Shown: one piece after another, positions 1 to 10,074 of the stretch
How positions within the stretch are numbered: position 1 is the first letter of the stretch
Layout of the letters: each line of letters starts with the position of its first letter
From: Alphaproteobacteria bacterium
Lineage (GTDB): Bacteria; Pseudomonadota; Alphaproteobacteria; Caulobacterales; Aquidulcibacteraceae
Assembly: GCA_026400735.1 (NCBI GenBank)
Contig: JAPLOL010000151.1
Location: 1-64,000 of the forward strand
Direction: 5' to 3'
Length of the DNA: 64,000 nt
Notes under the pieces: model-generated
The model's database searches: none
What the model was told of the DNA's origin: nothing
The model's input: the letters and a program-made list of their open reading frames with translations, nothing else
Program-made: the position numbers and the translations under genes

Positions 1-1026
1 ACCGTCGCGCGTTGCGCGGGCGAGATCGCTTTCGCCACGTGCTTGCGTTTGGATCGAGCCAGCAGCCAGACCACGCGCCACGAGGGCATCGCGGACGACC
101 GAAGCGCGACGCTCCGACAGACCTTGGTTGTAGGTCGGCGAGCCCGACGTGTCGGTGTGACCGACGACGATCGTGCCAGCGACGTTGCACTGACGCGCGC
201 GGTTGACCGCGGCATCGATGGTTTCCAACGCAGCTTGGTTGAGGTTCGAGCGATCCCACTCGAAGTACACAACGAATTCCGACGTCGGGCACGCAGCAGC
301 CACTGGCGGCGGCGGCGGTGGCGGCGGAAGCGGCGGCGGTGGTGGCGGCGGCGGCGGAGCCGGCGCTGCGAATTGGTAACGCAGACCAACGGTCAGAGCT
401 TGGTGCTCGTAGTCGGCGTCCGGATTGAACGGCGTTACGACGAGAGCCGAGTTGCCGGTCGTGCGGCGGGCGTCGAGGCCGGCGCCGTTCGCTACGAAGT
501 AGCGATAGCCGACATCGAGGTCCCACTGCTCGCCCAGGCCGACGGCGAAGCCGACGAGACCTTGGTAAGCGAGAACGGTGTCTTCGCCTTCGGCATAAGC
601 CAGAGCGGAGTGATCGTTCAGGTTATAGTTCAAACGCGCCGCGCCAACACCGACGCCGATGTACGGCTCGAGCTGACCACCACGGTTGAAGTCATAGAAG
701 AGGTTAGCCATCGCCGACCATGCGTGAACGTCGCCGCCAGCGTCGATCGTGGGCGTCGGTTCAATTTGGTTGAAGCGGTGAACGATTTCACCTTCCAGAC
801 GGAAACCGTTCTGGAACGCGTAACCGAGGCCGAGGTGCTCTGACCAATCGTGCTCAAGTGTCGAAGAGCCGAAATTGTAGGTCGGGCTTGCGTCAACGGC
901 GACTTCGCCATCGAACGACCAGCCGATATCGCCACGGCCGTACCAGCCTTCAGTGGCGTTGGCGACGCCGGAAGCGCCTGCCATCAAAGCCGCAAGCGCG
1001 ACCGTCTTGGTGATGCGCGATTTCAT
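1..1026 (-). CDS. OmpA-family outer-membrane beta-barrel protein, C-terminus beyond window
   Basis: Translating the complement from the ATG at 1026 gives a signal peptide (basic start, hydrophobic core ending around ASGVANA), then about 200 residues of alternating beta-strand sequence typical of an OmpA-like 8-stranded barrel, then a long proline-rich linker (runs of 7-8 prolines), then an OmpA C-terminal domain that binds peptidoglycan. The domain motifs VGHTDTSG and LSERRA are visible, and the frame is still open at position 1, so the last few dozen residues are missing. A purine-rich ribosome site (GAGAGGGG) precedes the ATG. The protein probably tethers the outer membrane to the cell wall and also acts as a small porin. 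The linker is encoded by a GGC/GGT-rich simple repeat around 300-360. Confidence 0.93.
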   Translation of the reverse strand, partial: MKSRITKTVALAALMAGASGVANATEGWYGRGDIGWSFDGEVAVDASPTYNFGSSTLEHDWSEHLGLGYAFQNGFRLEGEIVHRFNQIEPTPTIDAGGDVHAWSAMANLFYDFNRGGQLEPYIGVGVGAARLNYNLNDHSALAYAEGEDTVLAYQGLVGFAVGLGEQWDLDVGYRYFVANGAGLDARRTTGNSALVVTPFNPDADYEHQALTVGLRYQFAAPAPPPPPPPPPLPPPPPPPPVAAACPTSEFVVYFEWDRSNLNQAALETIDAAVNRARQCNVAGTIVVGHTDTSGSPTYNQGLSERRASVVRDALVARGLAAGSIQTQARGESDLARATRDG

Positions 1027-1572
1027 TTTCACCCCTCTCAAAGGATCCCCTGCGCTCGCAACGCAGTAACTTCGTCGCGCGGTGCGCGCTTGCGACCCGG
1101 TGCGGTGGCCTCAACCCGACGTTTCCGCCGCGCCTCGATTCCCCCGTCCGTGATCGTTGGGCGCATTTTTGGCGCCCCAAACCTGGGAAGTCCACCGCAC
1201 ACAAGGGCTCGGGGGCATTTTTCTTGGGGAGCGTTGATTTTGTGCCGCTCATTGCGAGTCAGCAATCAAATGAGCGCTTTCAGAGCCCTAAATGAAGTGG
1301 GGCCGCGCCCCTCCCGACGCGGCCCCGTCCCCTCATCGCCCCTGCGCGTATTCTCGAGGGCCCGAAGGCCCGAGAACATTCCCCCGCCAAAAACTCGAGG
1401 AGACCGCACCTTCATTCACAGAGCCGGTTTCGGCCAGAGCCAACGGCGCCTCGCAAAGCCATTTCCCACGCCTTGTGGCGTCGTCGTCACAGCCCTGTGA
1501 CCATTAGGGAACCGGAACCCGCCCCCTCAAGCTGAGTTGGTCTACCGAACCCACCTTCCCGGAGACACGACT
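1027..1572. other. Intergenic region with hairpins, no gene seen
   Basis: This is the shared upstream region of the OmpA gene (minus) and the proline-rich membrane protein (plus). The open frames across it have no recognisable domain and no convincing start site. Two inverted repeats are visible. One is a bulged stem at about 1156-1180 around an ATTTTTG loop. The other is a perfect 9-bp stem, GGGGCCGCG at 1299-1307 paired with CGCGGCCCC at 1318-1326. Neither is followed by a T-run, so terminator function is not supported. They could be leader structures of the OmpA mRNA (first stem) or of the plus-strand gene (second stem). Confidence 0.5.
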
Positions 1573-1995
1573 ATGCCCAAAGACCCCACCACGACCGATC
1601 CTTATGCGGCTCCGCCGATGCACCATGACCGCAGTGGCGGCGTCGTTCGCGTGGCGATCTTGGCCGTCATGTTAGGAGCGGCGGGCCTGGGCTATGCGTG
1701 GTTGTCTGGCCAAGAAACGACCCCGCTCGTACCAGTGGCCGAAGATCAGCAAATGGCGGACGCCGGCTATGACGTCGCTCCAACACCTCCGCCCGCAGCC
1801 GCGCCTGAGGTTGCATCGCCAACCCCCACGCCAGCGCCGGTTCAGCGCCGCTCTGCGCCGGTCGAACGCGCGCCCGCCCCGGCCCCGGAGCCAGAACCAA
1901 CACCTGCGCCAGCTGCGATAACGCCAGCGCCGGCCGCGCCAACGCCCCTTCCGCCAATGGATGTCCCACCGTCGACAGGCATGCAGGGCGAGTGA
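1573..1995 (+). CDS. Small membrane-anchored proline/alanine-rich protein
   Basis: A 140-residue protein of unknown function. After a short polar N-terminus (about 25 residues) there is one hydrophobic segment at roughly residues 26-45 that looks like an uncleaved membrane anchor, and then an extended Pro/Ala/Thr/Glu-rich tail to the end. The tail has no recognisable fold and is probably a periplasmic spacer. I chose the ATG at 1573 because GGAGA lies just upstream. An in-frame TTG at 1537 has no such site. Similar tails occur in TonB-like or wall-spanning proteins, but no TonB C-terminal domain is present. Confidence 0.7.
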   Translation: MPKDPTTTDPYAAPPMHHDRSGGVVRVAILAVMLGAAGLGYAWLSGQETTPLVPVAEDQQMADAGYDVAPTPPPAAAPEVASPTPTPAPVQRRSAPVERAPAPAPEPEPTPAPAAITPAPAAPTPLPPMDVPPSTGMQGE

Positions 1996-2037
1996 TCAAA
2001 GCACGGCGGAGACGATCTCTCCGCTGTTTCGCCGCTT

Positions 2038-5000
2038 CTAGATCAACCCCCACTCAGTGGGGACGTTCGCGACGATGGCTTGGTCTTGTACAATGAAGCC
2101 ATTCATCGTCCAAAGCGCTACCGTGCCATCTGTGTTGCGCCAGAGGATGTCGTCGCGCCCATCGCCGTTATAGTCGCCAACGTTGGCGATACTCCATGAC
2201 AGCGGCGCCCCGCCGACCATCTGCACGCCGAGCGTCGCATTCCCGTCCATCCGCCACATGGCTAGGCCGCCATCGTTTGTGTTGCGGAAGAGAATATCCG
2301 CGCGGCCATCACCGTCGAAATCGCCAACGCCCTGGATCTGCCAATTGGTCGGCGCAGAACCGATGATTGCTGCGCCCGTCTGCGTGACCCCGTCAGTGGT
2401 CCAACGCGCAACCGTGCCGTCTGCGTTGCGCAGCAAGATATCGTCTCGCCCGTCACCGTCGAAATCGGCGATGCCGGCAATCGCCCAGGCCGCCGGCGCC
2501 GCCGAGACGATCGCCTGATTGGCAATCGTGTTGCCGTTCATCAACCACACCGCGACTGCGCCGTCGTTAGCGTTGCGCCAGACAAAATCATCGCGGCCAT
2601 CGAAGTTGAAATCGCCGATGCCTTGGAACTGCCAGTTGCCCGGAACGCCGGTGATGATCGAAGCAGCTGTGCCCGAGCCGTTTGCCCACACCGCAACTGC
2701 AGTCGTCGTGGTGTTGCGCCAGATGATGTCGTCGCGGCCATCGCCAGAGAAATCGCCGGTGCCCAAGATGGCCCAGGTGTTCGGCGCCCCGCCGGCGATA
2801 TAGGCGTTCGCCTGCGTCGCACCCGACATCTCCCAAATTGAGACCGCGCCCGTATTCACATTGCGCCAGAGCAATTCCGACGTGCCGTCGCCTGCGAACG
2901 TCCGAAACGCATTGTCCAGCACCACGTTTCGGTTGCTGAAACTGAGCACTTCCATGCTCGTCAGCGTGTCTACGCCGTCCACACCCGCGGTGACCGTCCA
3001 AGACCCGTTCGGATTGCGATGCCAACTCGCTGCGGTTGAAGCGGCCGAATAAATGGCGACGTCGACACCGCGACCGCCGTTCATCGTATCGTTGCCGGCA
3101 TCGCCGCTGAATATATCGCTGAAGGCGCCGCCCTGCAGAGTGTCAGCGCCATCGCCGGCAAAGACCACGCCGCGAAGTTCGCCGCCGCCTTGGTATGTGT
3201 CGGCGCCGTGGCCGAGAAAGATGTCGCCCTCAATGTAGCCCGCGTTGGTGACGCTGTTCGAGTCGAGCGCCTCGGACAAATAGATGTTGCCAAAAATGTC
3301 GCCGCTATTGTTGATCGTTGCGGCGCCCAGCGCGATCGAACTTGGCTGAATGTGTTCTATGTCGCCGATTATCGTGCCGGTATTGGTGACCGTGACGTCC
3401 TCTTGATAGCGGCTGCGCATGAGGATCGCTATTTCGGCCGCAATCAGTCCGTCGTTGATGATTTGCGTAGAGCCATCGCTGAAGATGCCTATCGAGACGT
3501 AAGTGCTTGTCGCCGGCGCGTAAGCGATGATCTGGCCGCGATTCCAGACGCCGTCTCCAGCATTGGAGAGATCAACCGCAATGGCGCCGCTGCCGCCGTT
3601 GGCCTCGATCACACCATCGTTGAGGATAGACGAGCCGTTGTGCTCGGAAAGTCCAATCGCGAATCCGTTGAGTGAGAAGGCGTAGATGTCGCCGCGGTTT
3701 TCGACCGCCCACTCTTCCCAAAAAATACTCCCATCGAAGCCATCATAAGCAATCGCCGTCCCATTCACCGCGTACGCTTGGATTATGCCGGTAGAGCCAT
3801 TGACGAAGCCGTCGGACACAGTGCCGACGAAACCAGTGGCCAATCCATCCAAGATCGCGGTGGCTACGACCGAGCCGTAATTTGTGAAATCATCTATGAG
3901 AAGGCCGTAAATGCCGGTAGCCGAACCAAGCGACCCGGCGCCCCATGCATTTAGGACGTGCGGATTTAGCGAACCAGAACTCAGTATCTGACCGTAGTTC
4001 GTCAGCGTGGGCCCGAACAGCTCACCCGCCGAAAACACAATTCCGCCGTTGAGATTTTGCCAAACTTCACCAGGGCCGACCACGAACTGATCGATAATTC
4101 GGTGGAAGTCGGTGATGATGACCGGCGAAAGGTCGGCGCCTTCAACGCTTCCAGGCAAGGGCGCCGGACCGCCGGCGCCGATGGCGTCAAGTCCCACACC
4201 TGTCGGCGGCAACGAACCTACGGTCGCAGCGACGCCAGATTGGACATACACGGTGGCGCCGCCAGCTGTGTAAGCGACATAGGTGACGCCATCACGGACC
4301 AGTTGAGCGCCCGCCATCCACGCGCCGGCCAAGTACACGTTGTTTGTCGCCGCGCCCGACACATAAAGCGATGTTGCTCCAGTGAGTGCGGCAACATCAG
4401 CGGCATGGATGACAAGCGTTTGAGCGCCAGCGAGTTGTATCGCTTCAATGGTGCTTACTCTGCCGCTCGCGGCCACAAGCGCGAGATCGGCCGTACGCGC
4501 GCCGCTGGGCAGTATCCAAGTGTCAAATCCCGCGTCGCCGGAAATGGACGCGAAAGAATAATCGCCCGTCTGGAAGCGGTCATTGCCCGCACCACCGCTG
4601 GCGACATCCCCCCCAGCGGTTATCAGCAGATCGTCGCCGATCTCACCATACAGCCCGTCATTTCCAGCACCGCCACTGAGCGTGTCATCCCCGTAGCTGC
4701 CAAGCAGAAGATCCTGCCCGCCATTGCCAGCGAGCGAGTCATCTCCATGACCGCCGACGACTGCGTCTGATTGATCGCCGCCGACATAGGTATCGCGGCC
4801 GTAGCTAAGGTCCACTGATCCAATCAGCCGTCCCGCGCCGCTAGTGGCGAATACGTCATTGCCATCGCCCATATCGACGTGCCCAATGATCGTGCCTTGA
4901 TTGTTGATCGTATGGTTGCCGTTGTTGATGCCATTCGGGACATGGAAGAGCGTGATGTCACCATCGACAATGCCGCCCGCGTAATTGTTGAGATTAAGGT

Positions 5001-8000
5001 TGCCGTAGAGCGAATAATCGCCGCGCAGCGTGCCATAATTATAGACGATGCCACCCGCCGTGCTGGTTCCGGGGAGAGGCTCCACACTCACAGCGCGCGA
5101 GGAGCCGTAGACGCCTGTCGTCTGCGCTTCAATCAGCCCGTAGTTTGTAAGCGTAAGTCCCCAGTCCGAAACCGAGACGCCATTGGCGTATGAATCGCCC
5201 TGCGCGATTATGCGGCCACCGACCTGGTTGATGATTGTACCGCCATTACCCAAGCTAATGCCGCTCGCGCCGCCGGTTTGCGTAGGATCGTTCGGACTCC
5301 AAGTCGCGTGCGCCGCAATGAGACCACTGTTCTCAAGCGTCGGCTGCATTCCGCCGATCACACCAACCGCATTGCTTTGCACTGCGAGGGCGATGATCGA
5401 GCCACTGTTTTGAAGCGCTAGCTCTGCCGGAAAGCGACCTCCGACATATACCGCGATCGAAAACTGATTGATGGTTCCCGGACCGCGGTGTGCGAACGCG
5501 TTTTCCGAGACGATCGTACCTGTGTTGATGAGCAGCTGAGCGTATGCAGCGGGGACACCGAACGGGAGATACTCGTCGCCGTAAGCGTAGATTGTACCCG
5601 CGTTGTTCAGCGTGGATCCGCTCGCGCCGCTGACGGCAATCACCGGGCTGCCAAAAGGCGCCCAGATATCAGGATGGCGAACGTTGACGCCGTAGAGCAC
5701 GGTGTCGGCAGTCACCGTGTAGACACCCCCGTTGTACCAGGTGACCGTCGTCGAATTTGGCGCGATAGCGGGCCGCGACGGCACCGCCGGCATAATGCTA
5801 GGCTCGCCCGTGTAAACCTCGCTTGGAAGCGCTGGAGTCAGCGTGAGTGTGTAATTGCCAATGTACCGAATGAGCCCTTCAACCTCGAGATAATATGTTC
5901 CGGCGCTGGGTGCGGTGAAGAAAATTTCAGAGCCGTCCAAGCTTTCCAGCTGGCCGACAAACATCTGTCCATTCGAACCATAGATGGTTAGCGGTGAGGA
6001 TGAACTCTGCGGATCCGTGAACTCAAGATGCAAACGCACCGTCTCGCCTGCAGCGAGCGTAAAGGCAAAAAAATCGCGGTCGTCGTAGACTTCGATGCGA
6101 CCGTTGAACTGGTCGCCGGTGATATCGAGCACGGGATACGATTCGTGCGTAATCAACGGCGTTGACGGAGACCAGTCCGGCGCGTCGTCGAAAAAGATAT
6201 GTGCGGTGAACGCGTTCGATTCACCAGGCGTGCTGTAGACGTTCAAATAATACGTGCCCGTCGAGGCAACCGTAAAATAGTCCTCGAATTGCTGAGTGAC
6301 GTTTACGACGGCCTGAACCTGAACCCTGTTGCCGTAGGCGTCGTACAATGCGCCCTCACCTTCAATTCTGAAGGTTTGGCCAGCTTCCAGATGAACGGCG
6401 AACCAGCCAGTGCCCGCACCGTCTGGCACAAATTGTCCGTCGGTGAGCCCCGGCACGGTGCTCAAATCCATTGGATGCGGGCTCGTCAAAGTCACCGCTT
6501 GAACCGGGAATGTCATATTGCTTGGGCCACCGCTGGCGAGCGCAACGTAGTACGTGCCCGTTGTCGTTGCGGTCATGCCCGCTGACTGGGTGTCGCCCGA
6601 CATGCTGCCGGAAATTTGCCGGAAGAAATCCGCTTCCACCGGATTGCCGGCAGAATCGTAGAACAGAATCCCGCCCGCGCTCGAGCCGATGCCGAGCCAC
6701 CACGGGCCCAGGATTTGAATGGATTGGCCTGCGGTCAGCGATATCGCGAAGTAATCGACGTCCCCAACGTGGTTGGGTGAGAACAAAACGGCAGGCCCGT
6801 TCGCTACCAGAACACCCATGGGCTCCACGTTTGAACCGTGGACATTTAGCCCATCCGCAAAGTCGTCCGCCCCAACGATCGATTGCAAACTGTAACTGCC
6901 GCCGTTCGACCGCAGAGCGATGTAGTAGGTGCTTGCTTCAGTCGCGGTGATGTAGCGGACCGCTCCGCCGCCCGCAGGAATAATCTCGTTGCCCTGCGTG
7001 TCATAGAAGGTGGCGTGGACGAACTGAAACGCGGAATCCTCACGAATGGAAACAGTCTGGCCCGCGGCGACATCAACCCGATACCAAGCCACATCTGTAG
7101 GGTCAGACAAATAGCCCGTGAGATACCCGTTCGCAGGCACGGTCGGATAGTTGACGGGATCGTGCGGGTTGTACGGGCTGATCGAAGTGTTGAGCGTGTA
7201 CGATCCGCTCACGCCAACCACACGCACATAGTAGACGCCGTCCGTATCCGCGACGAAACCTTGCGTCAGCTGACCATTCTGCCGCGTTGGGAGAATGTCT
7301 GGCTCCGTCTCGTTGCCGTTTGCGAGATAGAAGCGCACCTCGCTGACAGAATCCGGAAGCGTCACGAGTAAAGGTTGCCCAGCAGTGAGCGTGATCGCGA
7401 ACCAGTCGGTGTCCCCGCCGGGCTCAAACACGCCATTGACAGTTTCACCGAGAGTTATCGGCGTCGCAGTGGCGAGCGTGTCGCCATGATCATCAGGGAT
7501 GGAGCTTATGGTGAAGCTGTATGCGCCGGTCGTGTAATTGCCGACGGCGTCAAAGCCAATAATCGTGACATAGCGCGCGCTCGCCGGAGCAATGAAATTC
7601 GCGCTACCGCTAGTGAGCCCTGAGTAGGACGCAACGATGTTTCCGGTCTCGCCGAGCGCGCGAATGATCACGTACGCAAACTCGGCAGATGTCACATCGA
7701 CACGCACCTGCTCACTGGTCATCGCGTTGATGTGAAAGGTGTCCCAATCGCCGTTGAAATTGATCACGCCTGTCGCAGCAGGCCCGTCGATATTGACCCC
7801 ACTCGTTGCGCCGATGTGCGTATCGGGATGATCGTCGCTTACTGGCCCGGCGCTTAGCGTATACGCGCCCGTCGTAGGCAAGCCTGCGGACGTGTACCCT
7901 TGGACCGAGACGAAATATTGCGCGCCGGGAAACGACGGCGTTGACGGGACTGTGAAATCCAGATGGGCGCCGGTCGCGGGGCCGTAATAGCTTGCAACGG

Positions 8001-8196
8001 CGACGCCATCGAAGCGCATGATCTCAATCCGCACATTTTGAAATTGCGCGTTGGTGAGCACGAAGCGGTTCGGGAAAGATTGGTTGAACCCGAACCAATC
8101 GACGTCGCCGACCGTCTCCATGTTTCCATTGATGCCGGCGCCATTGTACGAAACGAATCCGTTCGTGCCGGCATTGTTTGGATAGTCGTCCGCCAT
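2038..8196 (-). CDS. Giant mosaic secreted protein: PPC-like, beta-helix, RTX and FG-GAP-like repeats
   Basis: 2,052 residues, probably exported. The N-terminal ~800 residues hold repeated units resembling bacterial pre-peptidase C-terminal domains (motifs such as DTDWFAITLTAGQ and DVDYFAISLTAGQ). Two stretches of N-x-G-x-I type strands follow, as in autotransporter beta-helices, each ending in RTX calcium-binding nonapeptides (for example GGAGNDGLYG and GDAGNDTMNGG). Residues 1767-2052 are six repeats of 45-49 residues, each opening with DFxGDGRDDIxWRN or a variant and reaching the C-terminus, like FG-GAP/VCBS propeller blades. There is no N-terminal signal peptide, which with RTX suggests type I secretion. 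No transporter genes lie in the window. The ATG at 8196 was chosen because GGGGGAG sits 5 nt upstream. Likely an adhesin or surface-layer-like protein. No catalytic domain was seen. Confidence 0.85.
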   Translation of the reverse strand: MADDYPNNAGTNGFVSYNGAGINGNMETVGDVDWFGFNQSFPNRFVLTNAQFQNVRIEIMRFDGVAVASYYGPATGAHLDFTVPSTPSFPGAQYFVSVQGYTSAGLPTTGAYTLSAGPVSDDHPDTHIGATSGVNIDGPAATGVINFNGDWDTFHINAMTSEQVRVDVTSAEFAYVIIRALGETGNIVASYSGLTSGSANFIAPASARYVTIIGFDAVGNYTTGAYSFTISSIPDDHGDTLATATPITLGETVNGVFEPGGDTDWFAITLTAGQPLLVTLPDSVSEVRFYLANGNETEPDILPTRQNGQLTQGFVADTDGVYYVRVVGVSGSYTLNTSISPYNPHDPVNYPTVPANGYLTGYLSDPTDVAWYRVDVAAGQTVSIREDSAFQFVHATFYDTQGNEIIPAGGGAVRYITATEASTYYIALRSNGGSYSLQSIVGADDFADGLNVHGSNVEPMGVLVANGPAVLFSPNHVGDVDYFAISLTAGQSIQILGPWWLGIGSSAGGILFYDSAGNPVEADFFRQISGSMSGDTQSAGMTATTTGTYYVALASGGPSNMTFPVQAVTLTSPHPMDLSTVPGLTDGQFVPDGAGTGWFAVHLEAGQTFRIEGEGALYDAYGNRVQVQAVVNVTQQFEDYFTVASTGTYYLNVYSTPGESNAFTAHIFFDDAPDWSPSTPLITHESYPVLDITGDQFNGRIEVYDDRDFFAFTLAAGETVRLHLEFTDPQSSSSPLTIYGSNGQMFVGQLESLDGSEIFFTAPSAGTYYLEVEGLIRYIGNYTLTLTPALPSEVYTGEPSIMPAVPSRPAIAPNSTTVTWYNGGVYTVTADTVLYGVNVRHPDIWAPFGSPVIAVSGASGSTLNNAGTIYAYGDEYLPFGVPAAYAQLLINTGTIVSENAFAHRGPGTINQFSIAVYVGGRFPAELALQNSGSIIALAVQSNAVGVIGGMQPTLENSGLIAAHATWSPNDPTQTGGASGISLGNGGTIINQVGGRIIAQGDSYANGVSVSDWGLTLTNYGLIEAQTTGVYGSSRAVSVEPLPGTSTAGGIVYNYGTLRGDYSLYGNLNLNNYAGGIVDGDITLFHVPNGINNGNHTINNQGTIIGHVDMGDGNDVFATSGAGRLIGSVDLSYGRDTYVGGDQSDAVVGGHGDDSLAGNGGQDLLLGSYGDDTLSGGAGNDGLYGEIGDDLLITAGGDVASGGAGNDRFQTGDYSFASISGDAGFDTWILPSGARTADLALVAASGRVSTIEAIQLAGAQTLVIHAADVAALTGATSLYVSGAATNNVYLAGAWMAGAQLVRDGVTYVAYTAGGATVYVQSGVAATVGSLPPTGVGLDAIGAGGPAPLPGSVEGADLSPVIITDFHRIIDQFVVGPGEVWQNLNGGIVFSAGELFGPTLTNYGQILSSGSLNPHVLNAWGAGSLGSATGIYGLLIDDFTNYGSVVATAILDGLATGFVGTVSDGFVNGSTGIIQAYAVNGTAIAYDGFDGSIFWEEWAVENRGDIYAFSLNGFAIGLSEHNGSSILNDGVIEANGGSGAIAVDLSNAGDGVWNRGQIIAYAPATSTYVSIGIFSDGSTQIINDGLIAAEIAILMRSRYQEDVTVTNTGTIIGDIEHIQPSSIALGAATINNSGDIFGNIYLSEALDSNSVTNAGYIEGDIFLGHGADTYQGGGELRGVVFAGDGADTLQGGAFSDIFSGDAGNDTMNGGRGVDVAIYSAASTAASWHRNPNGSWTVTAGVDGVDTLTSMEVLSFSNRNVVLDNAFRTFAGDGTSELLWRNVNTGAVSIWEMSGATQANAYIAGGAPNTWAILGTGDFSGDGRDDIIWRNTTTTAVAVWANGSGTAASIITGVPGNWQFQGIGDFNFDGRDDFVWRNANDGAVAVWLMNGNTIANQAIVSAAPAAWAIAGIADFDGDGRDDILLRNADGTVARWTTDGVTQTGAAIIGSAPTNWQIQGVGDFDGDGRADILFRNTNDGGLAMWRMDGNATLGVQMVGGAPLSWSIANVGDYNGDGRDDILWRNTDGTVALWTMNGFIVQDQAIVANVPTEWGLI

Positions 8197-8349
8197 GTAG
8201 CTCCCCCCGCGAGGGATGGTATGCGGCGCCCAAAATGAAGTCCAGGCTGTGGTCCCAGACAGGGGCAGCGCGCTATCCACAGGCGCGCAACCGCACTCGG
8301 CCCGCACGGAACACCGGCAGACAATTTCAGCGCGCGTGATCTGGAAAAG

Positions 8350-8422
8350 TGAGCCCGGCGGGATTCGAACCCGCGACCCTCTGATTAAAAGTCAGATGCT
8401 CTACCGACTGAGCTACGGGCTC
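8350..8422 (-). tRNA. tRNA-Lys (UUU anticodon)
   Basis: The complement folds as a full cloverleaf of 73 nt. The acceptor arms are GAGCCCG and CGGGCTC with discriminator A. The D arm is AGCTCAGTCGGTAGAGC. The anticodon stem CTGAC/GTCAG holds loop TTTTAAT-type bases with anticodon TTT. The T arm carries GGTTCGAATCC. CCA is not encoded. The gene sits between the giant secreted-protein gene and glpK, all on the minus strand, and a short T-rich stretch follows its 3' end. Confidence 0.95.
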
Positions 8423-8485
8423 GCGAGGGGCGCGTTTAGGCTGATGCCCCTGCGCGCGCAACCTAAACCCTGAACAAAGCCGAGA

Positions 8486-9973
8486 TTAAGCCGTTTTCGT
8501 CGCAGCCAAGGCGGCCGCGACCGCCGTGCGCCAGCCGCTGCGTAACTTTTCGCGCTCGGCGGCGCTCATGCGCGGCGTCCACCGCGCCCTTGGCGCAGCG
8601 CCCGCGCCATCGAGCGATTTGATCAGCCCGGCGCCGGACGCCGCCAACTTCGCGGCGCCAAGCGCGGTGACTTCCTGAAATTGCGGGCGCGCAACTTCGA
8701 CATCACAAATATCGGCCAGGAACTGCATCGCCCAAGCGTTGGCGGTGAGCCCGCCATCGATGAGCAGCGACTCAATCTTCGGCGCACCATCGGCGCGCAA
8801 CGCGTCGAGCAGATCTGCAGTTTGATACGCGACAGCTTCGAGCCCCGCGCGCACGAGATGTTCAAGCCGCGAGTCGCGCGTGAGGCCAATGATCGTGCCG
8901 CGCGCTTCCGCGTTCCATTGCGGCGCGCCCAGACCGGCGAACGCAGGCACCAGATAAACGCCGCCATTGTCGGCGAGACTAGACGCAATCGCTTCGGAAT
9001 CCGCCGACGTCTTGATCAGCTTCAACCCGTCGCGCAGCCATTGCATCGTCGCGCCTGCCGAGAAAATCGAGCCCTCAAGCGCATAGGCAAATGAGCCCCC
9101 CGCTTCGTAGCCGACCGTACCGAGCAAACGGTTCTTCGACTTCGGCGGCGCCGCGCCCATGTTCATCACCAGGAACGCGCCGGTGCCGAACGTGCACTTG
9201 GCCATCCCTGGCTTGAAGCAGCCATGGCCAACGAGCGCGGCTTGCTGATCGCCTGCCATGCCGTGGATCGGAATCGCACGCCCGAAGTGCGAAGCGTCGG
9301 CATCACCGAAATGCGCGTCGCAAGCGGCCGTTCGTGGCAACATGGACCTCGGCACGCGCAGCAGCGCACACATCTCATCGCTCCAGTCGCGCGTATTGAA
9401 ATCGTAGAGCAGCGTGCGTGAGGCGTTGGTGACGTCAGAGATGTGCGCTTTGCCATTGGTGAGCCGCCACACGAGAAACGTCTCGATCGTCCCAAACGCG
9501 AGCTCGCCTTTCTCAGCCCGCGCACGCAACGTCGGGTCGCGGTCCAATATCCAGGCAATCTTGGTGCCCGAAAAATAGGGATCGAGCAGCAGGCCGGTCG
9601 CGTCCTGCACCTTCTTCTCGTGGCCCGCTTCGCGCAGCTCCGCGCAGACATCGGACGTGCGCCGATCCTGCCAGACGATTGCCTTGTGAACTGGTTCGCC
9701 GGTCTGACGATCCCATACGACGGTGGTCTCGCGCTGATTGGTGATGCCGATAGCGGCAATGTTAGCAGCGCCGCCGGCTTTCTCGATCGCATCGCGGCAG
9801 ACCTTCAAAGTCGCCGCCCAAATCTCCTCCCCATCATGCTCAACCCAACCCGGCTGCGGGTAGTGCTGCTGCAACTCGATCTGCGCTGTGGCTTTCGGTT
9901 GAAAGCTGAGATCGAAAACGATGGCGCGCGTCGAGGTCGTGCCTTGGTCGATAGCGAGGATGTACTGGCTCAT
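8486..9973 (-). CDS. glpK: Glycerol kinase
   Basis: A 495-residue FGGY-family kinase that phosphorylates glycerol to sn-glycerol 3-phosphate with ATP in the cytoplasm. The N-terminus carries the phosphate-binding signature AIDQGTTSTRAI at residues 6-17. Glycerol-kinase motifs follow, including GITNQRETTVVWD, the IVWQDRRT stretch and FGTGAFLVMNMG. The C-terminal half has GLGAPQWNAEARG and the LLIDGGLTANAW segment. Length matches the family norm of about 500. No glycerol facilitator, glpD or glpR lies next to it, so it seems to stand alone, downstream of the three-gene membrane cassette after a gap of about 100 nt. Confidence 0.97.
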   Translation of the reverse strand: MSQYILAIDQGTTSTRAIVFDLSFQPKATAQIELQQHYPQPGWVEHDGEEIWAATLKVCRDAIEKAGGAANIAAIGITNQRETTVVWDRQTGEPVHKAIVWQDRRTSDVCAELREAGHEKKVQDATGLLLDPYFSGTKIAWILDRDPTLRARAEKGELAFGTIETFLVWRLTNGKAHISDVTNASRTLLYDFNTRDWSDEMCALLRVPRSMLPRTAACDAHFGDADASHFGRAIPIHGMAGDQQAALVGHGCFKPGMAKCTFGTGAFLVMNMGAAPPKSKNRLLGTVGYEAGGSFAYALEGSIFSAGATMQWLRDGLKLIKTSADSEAIASSLADNGGVYLVPAFAGLGAPQWNAEARGTIIGLTRDSRLEHLVRAGLEAVAYQTADLLDALRADGAPKIESLLIDGGLTANAWAMQFLADICDVEVARPQFQEVTALGAAKLAASGAGLIKSLDGAGAAPRARWTPRMSAAEREKLRSGWRTAVAAALAATKTA

Positions 9974-10074
9974 AGGCGCACAAAAGAGCGGGGAGACGCC
10001 GCGGTCAACCGATGACCATGGACAGCCGAGAGGAAGCCACCAGAACCGGCGGCGCCTCCCCTATGCGGGCGGCC

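Noticed and set aside
300..362. GGC-rich simple repeat as a possible phase-variable or regulatory repeat
   Set aside because: It codes the proline-rich linker of the OmpA protein in frame on the complement, and composition explains it.
43..843. Long plus-strand open frame opposite the OmpA gene
   Set aside because: It mirrors the OmpA coding frame in high-GC DNA. The translation is Arg-rich with no domain, while the complement has a clear signal and OmpA motifs.
1299..1326. Perfect 9-bp GC hairpin after the OmpA upstream region as a terminator
   Set aside because: No T-run follows on either strand, and no gene ends at the right distance. Left as a structural feature only.
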